7,833 nucleotides of DNA. Source: JAVWHP01 sp036639955. Lineage in GTDB: Bacteria; Bacillota_I; Bacilli_A; Erysipelotrichales; Erysipelotrichaceae. The position numbers and the translations under genes were made by a program. This document shows positions 6,311 through 7,833 of this stretch, piece by piece (within the stretch, counting starts at the first letter, position 1; every line of letters starts with the position of its first letter). The notes beneath the pieces are model-generated. The model saw nothing but the letters and a program-made list of their open reading frames with translations, had not been told where the DNA came from and did no database searches. The stretch spans positions 1 through 7,833 of the forward strand of contig JAVWHP010000031.1 of assembly GCA_036639955.1 (NCBI GenBank), read 5' to 3'.

Positions 6311-6345
6311 TGTCGAATAAATTCTACTTTTGTCGTATTTCTACA
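6311..6345 (+). promoter_or_regulatory. Tandem Spo0A boxes (0A boxes) upstream of spoIIA
   Basis: TGTCGAA at 6311–6317 is a perfect match to the 0A box bound by the phosphorylated sporulation regulator Spo0A. A second copy, TGTCGTA at 6331–6337 (6 of 7), starts exactly 20 bases later, about two helical turns, on the same face. An inverted match, TTCTACA at 6339–6345 (6 of 7 to TTCGACA), follows. In Bacillus the spoIIA promoter is activated by Spo0A~P at such boxes, so position and spacing agree with the expected regulation. Confidence 0.75.
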
Positions 6346-6369
6346 TATTTATTTTAAGTATGATATATT
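6340..6369 (+). promoter_or_regulatory. Candidate spoIIA promoter
   Basis: TCTACA (6340–6345, 4 of 6 to TTGACA), an 18-base gap and TATATT (6364–6369) form a weak sigma-A-like promoter directly downstream of the 0A boxes; TATGAT at 6359–6364 is an alternative -10. No sigma-H-type AGGA -35 with a GAAT -10 is found at proper spacing, although B. subtilis spoIIA uses sigma-H. A weak -35 next to 0A boxes fits a Spo0A-dependent promoter. Confidence 0.4.
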
Positions 6370-6389
6370 ATTTTTAAGGAGGAAATTAT

Positions 6390-6710
6390 ATGAAATTTAA
6401 AGTTGAAAAGAATACTTTATATTTATATTTTTATAATGATTTAGATCATTTAGCTATTATGAATATTAAAGTAATAGTAATTGATTTAATAGATAAGTAT
6501 AAAACAAAGAACGTAGTTATGGATTTTGAAGAAGTTAGTTTTATAGATAGTACAGGTATTGGTTTTGTATTAGCTAGATATAAACAGATATCTAAATATG
6601 GAGGAGAATTAGTAGTAAGTAATTTATCTATAAGTAATAAAAGACTATTTGATATGTCTGGTATATTTCAAATTATAAAGTATGAAAGGAATGGAGTAAA
6701 ATATGAATAA
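6390..6710 (+). CDS. spoIIAA: Anti-sigma-F factor antagonist SpoIIAA (STAS domain)
   Basis: A 106-residue single STAS domain. When unphosphorylated it binds SpoIIAB and releases sigma-F in the forespore; SpoIIAB inactivates it by phosphorylation and SpoIIE reactivates it. The phospho-site motif is FIDSTGIG (51–58), with S54 aligning to Ser58 of B. subtilis SpoIIAA. The following helix (FVLARYKQI), the GGELVV strand (71–76) and KRLFDMSGIFQII (84–96) match the family closely. The B. subtilis protein has about 11 more C-terminal residues. AAGGAGG at 6376–6382 is an ideal ribosome site, 7 bases before the ATG. The gene is the first of the spoIIA operon, preceded by 0A boxes, and its last 8 bases overlap the start of spoIIAB. 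Confidence 0.96.
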   Translation: MKFKVEKNTLYLYFYNDLDHLAIMNIKVIVIDLIDKYKTKNVVMDFEEVSFIDSTGIGFVLARYKQISKYGGELVVSNLSISNKRLFDMSGIFQIIKYERNGVKYE

Positions 6711-7140
6711 AATGATTCTTAAATTTTTAAGTAGATATGAAAATGATTCTTTTGCTAGAACTACTGCTATTGCTTTTTTAATGCCTTTAGATCCTACTTT
6801 AGAAGAGATTATGGAGATAAAGACTATTATATCTGAAGGAGTTATTAATGCTATATTACATGGTTATAATCAAGATGAAACTAAGTTAGTAAAATTAGAA
6901 ATAGCTTATGATACCAACTCATTAGTTACTATTATTATTAGTGATGAAGGAGTTGGTATTGAAGATATTAATTTAGCTATGCAACCTTTATATAGTAGTA
7001 AAGCATATTTAGAAAGATCGGGAATGGGTATTACTATAATGGAAAACTTTGCAGATTCATTTGATATAGTATCTACTATTAATAAGGGAACAAAGATCAT
7101 AATTCAGAAACAATTAAATAGTAATGGAAAACTTAAGTAA
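6703..7140 (+). CDS. spoIIAB: Anti-sigma-F factor / serine kinase SpoIIAB
   Basis: A 145-residue GHKL-type ATPase that holds sigma-F inactive and phosphorylates SpoIIAA. The ENDSFART segment (13–20) carries the Arg used in partner binding (R19, equivalent to R20 of B. subtilis). The ATP site is complete: N-box with E45 and N49 (ISEGVINAILHGY), G1 box D81-E-G83-V-G85, ATP-lid region LYSSKAYLERSGMGITIMENF (96–116) with G107 and G109, and the late GTK (129–131). The ATG overlaps the end of spoIIAA by 8 bases, and GGAG at 6693–6696 lies 6 bases upstream, so translation is coupled and stoichiometry with SpoIIAA can be kept. Its 3' end overlaps the start of sigF by 17 bases. Confidence 0.96.
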   Translation: MNKMILKFLSRYENDSFARTTAIAFLMPLDPTLEEIMEIKTIISEGVINAILHGYNQDETKLVKLEIAYDTNSLVTIIISDEGVGIEDINLAMQPLYSSKAYLERSGMGITIMENFADSFDIVSTINKGTKIIIQKQLNSNGKLK

Positions 7141-7833
7141 TGAACAATTAATTTGCTTAATTCATGAGGGAGATGATATAGCAAAAGAATACTTTGTAAT
7201 AAAGAATTCACCTTTAGTATATTCTATTATTAAAAGATACGCTAATAAGCGTGTAAGTTATGAAGACTTATTCCAAATAGGTTGTATAGGTTTAATGAAA
7301 GCTTTAAATAACTTTGATACTTCTTTTAATGTTAAGTTCTCTACATATGCTGTACCTATTATACTAGGAGAAATAAAACGTTTCTTTAGAGATGATGGTA
7401 GTATTAGAATATCTAGATCTTTAAAGGAAGGTTTTGTTAGTATTATAAAAGAGAAAGAATTACTATCTCAAGTCTTAAATAGAGAGCCTACCTATAATGA
7501 AATAGCAGAGGCTCTCTCATTAGATGTTAATGATGTAATTCTTTCGTTTGAAGCTAATCAGTTTGTTTATTCTTTAGATGAACCTATATATGAAAGTGAT
7601 GGTTCTTCTTTTAATTTAGAAGATAAGATAGTATGTGAGAATGATGATATAGCTTTAAGACTTTCACTTCATTCTGAAGTATCTAAGTTAGAAGCTAAAG
7701 AAAAGTTATTATTATATTATCGTTATGACTTATGTTTAAAGCAAGATGATATAGCTAAAAGACTTAATATTTCTCAAGTACAGGTATCTCGTTTAGAGAA
7801 GAAAATCATTTTTAAACTTAAAAATCAACTTAT
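7124..7833 (+). CDS. sigF: RNA polymerase forespore sigma factor sigma-F (SpoIIAC), 3' partial
   Basis: The first compartment-specific sigma factor of sporulation, active in the forespore. 236 residues are visible before the right edge, so very little is missing (B. subtilis has 255 in all). Region 2 is clear: YEDLFQIGCIGLMKALNNFD (about 46–65) and KFSTYAVPIILGEIKRFFRDDG (about 71–92), the core-binding and -10-reading part, followed by RISRSLKE. Region 3 includes LNREPTYNEIAEALSL. Region 4 ends in the -35-reading helix-turn-helix QDDIAKRLNISQVQVSRLEKKI, nearly identical to sigma-F/G. The start is ATG 7124: the frame is closed by a TAA at 7115, and the next in-frame ATG is inside region 2. No Shine-Dalgarno is visible upstream, so initiation probably depends on coupling to spoIIAB, which it overlaps by 17 bases. 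Confidence 0.95.
   Translation, partial: MENLSNEQLICLIHEGDDIAKEYFVIKNSPLVYSIIKRYANKRVSYEDLFQIGCIGLMKALNNFDTSFNVKFSTYAVPIILGEIKRFFRDDGSIRISRSLKEGFVSIIKEKELLSQVLNREPTYNEIAEALSLDVNDVILSFEANQFVYSLDEPIYESDGSSFNLEDKIVCENDDIALRLSLHSEVSKLEAKEKLLLYYRYDLCLKQDDIAKRLNISQVQVSRLEKKIIFKLKNQL

Noticed and set aside
6906..7100. Minus-strand open frame of 64 codons within spoIIAB
   Set aside because: It is fully antisense to a conserved gene and has no ribosome site.

Overview
The window comes from an AT-rich, low-GC Gram-positive bacterium (Firmicutes/Bacillota) that makes endospores. The evidence is a dacF–spoIIAA–spoIIAB–sigF block at the 3' end in its classic order, strong AGGAGG-type ribosome sites, heavy use of AGA/TTA/ATA codons, and normal use of TGG for Trp with TAA/TAG stops. 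I cannot name a genus from sequence alone. All supported genes are on the + strand. I see no tRNA, rRNA, insertion sequence, CRISPR array or origin.

Layout. (1) 1–876: a membrane-anchored serine hydrolase of the class A beta-lactamase fold, cut by the left edge and closed by a clear terminator at 880–907. (2) 993–3053: a tight three-gene unit: a Qnr-like pentapeptide-repeat protein, a ketopantoate-reductase-like oxidoreductase and a histidine phosphatase, separated by only 1–2 bases. (3) 3054–3323: a 270-base gap with a near-consensus sigma-A promoter, about 195 bases of potentially structured leader, and what may be a decayed reading frame. (4) 3324–5030: a two-gene operon for an IscU-like Fe-S scaffold homologue and its partner, a GGGtGRT-family protein. 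Its codon usage (CGT, AAC, TTC) is visibly different and suggests high expression. It ends in a strong terminator. (5) 5118–6284: dacF, a sporulation-type D,D-carboxypeptidase, ending in its own terminator. (6) 6311–7833: the spoIIA operon, with tandem Spo0A-box-like sites directly after the dacF terminator, then spoIIAA, spoIIAB and sigF overlapping one another. sigF is cut by the right edge.

How the parts work together. SpoIIAB binds and inhibits sigma-F and phosphorylates SpoIIAA. Dephosphorylated SpoIIAA frees sigma-F in the forespore. DacF trims peptidoglycan stem peptides and in Bacillus is itself under forespore sigma factors. The terminator followed by 0A boxes shows that dacF and spoIIA are separate transcription units here. 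The least understood parts are the IscU-like/GGGtGRT pair, whose scaffold lacks an obvious third IscU cysteine ligand, and the long leader in front of it.
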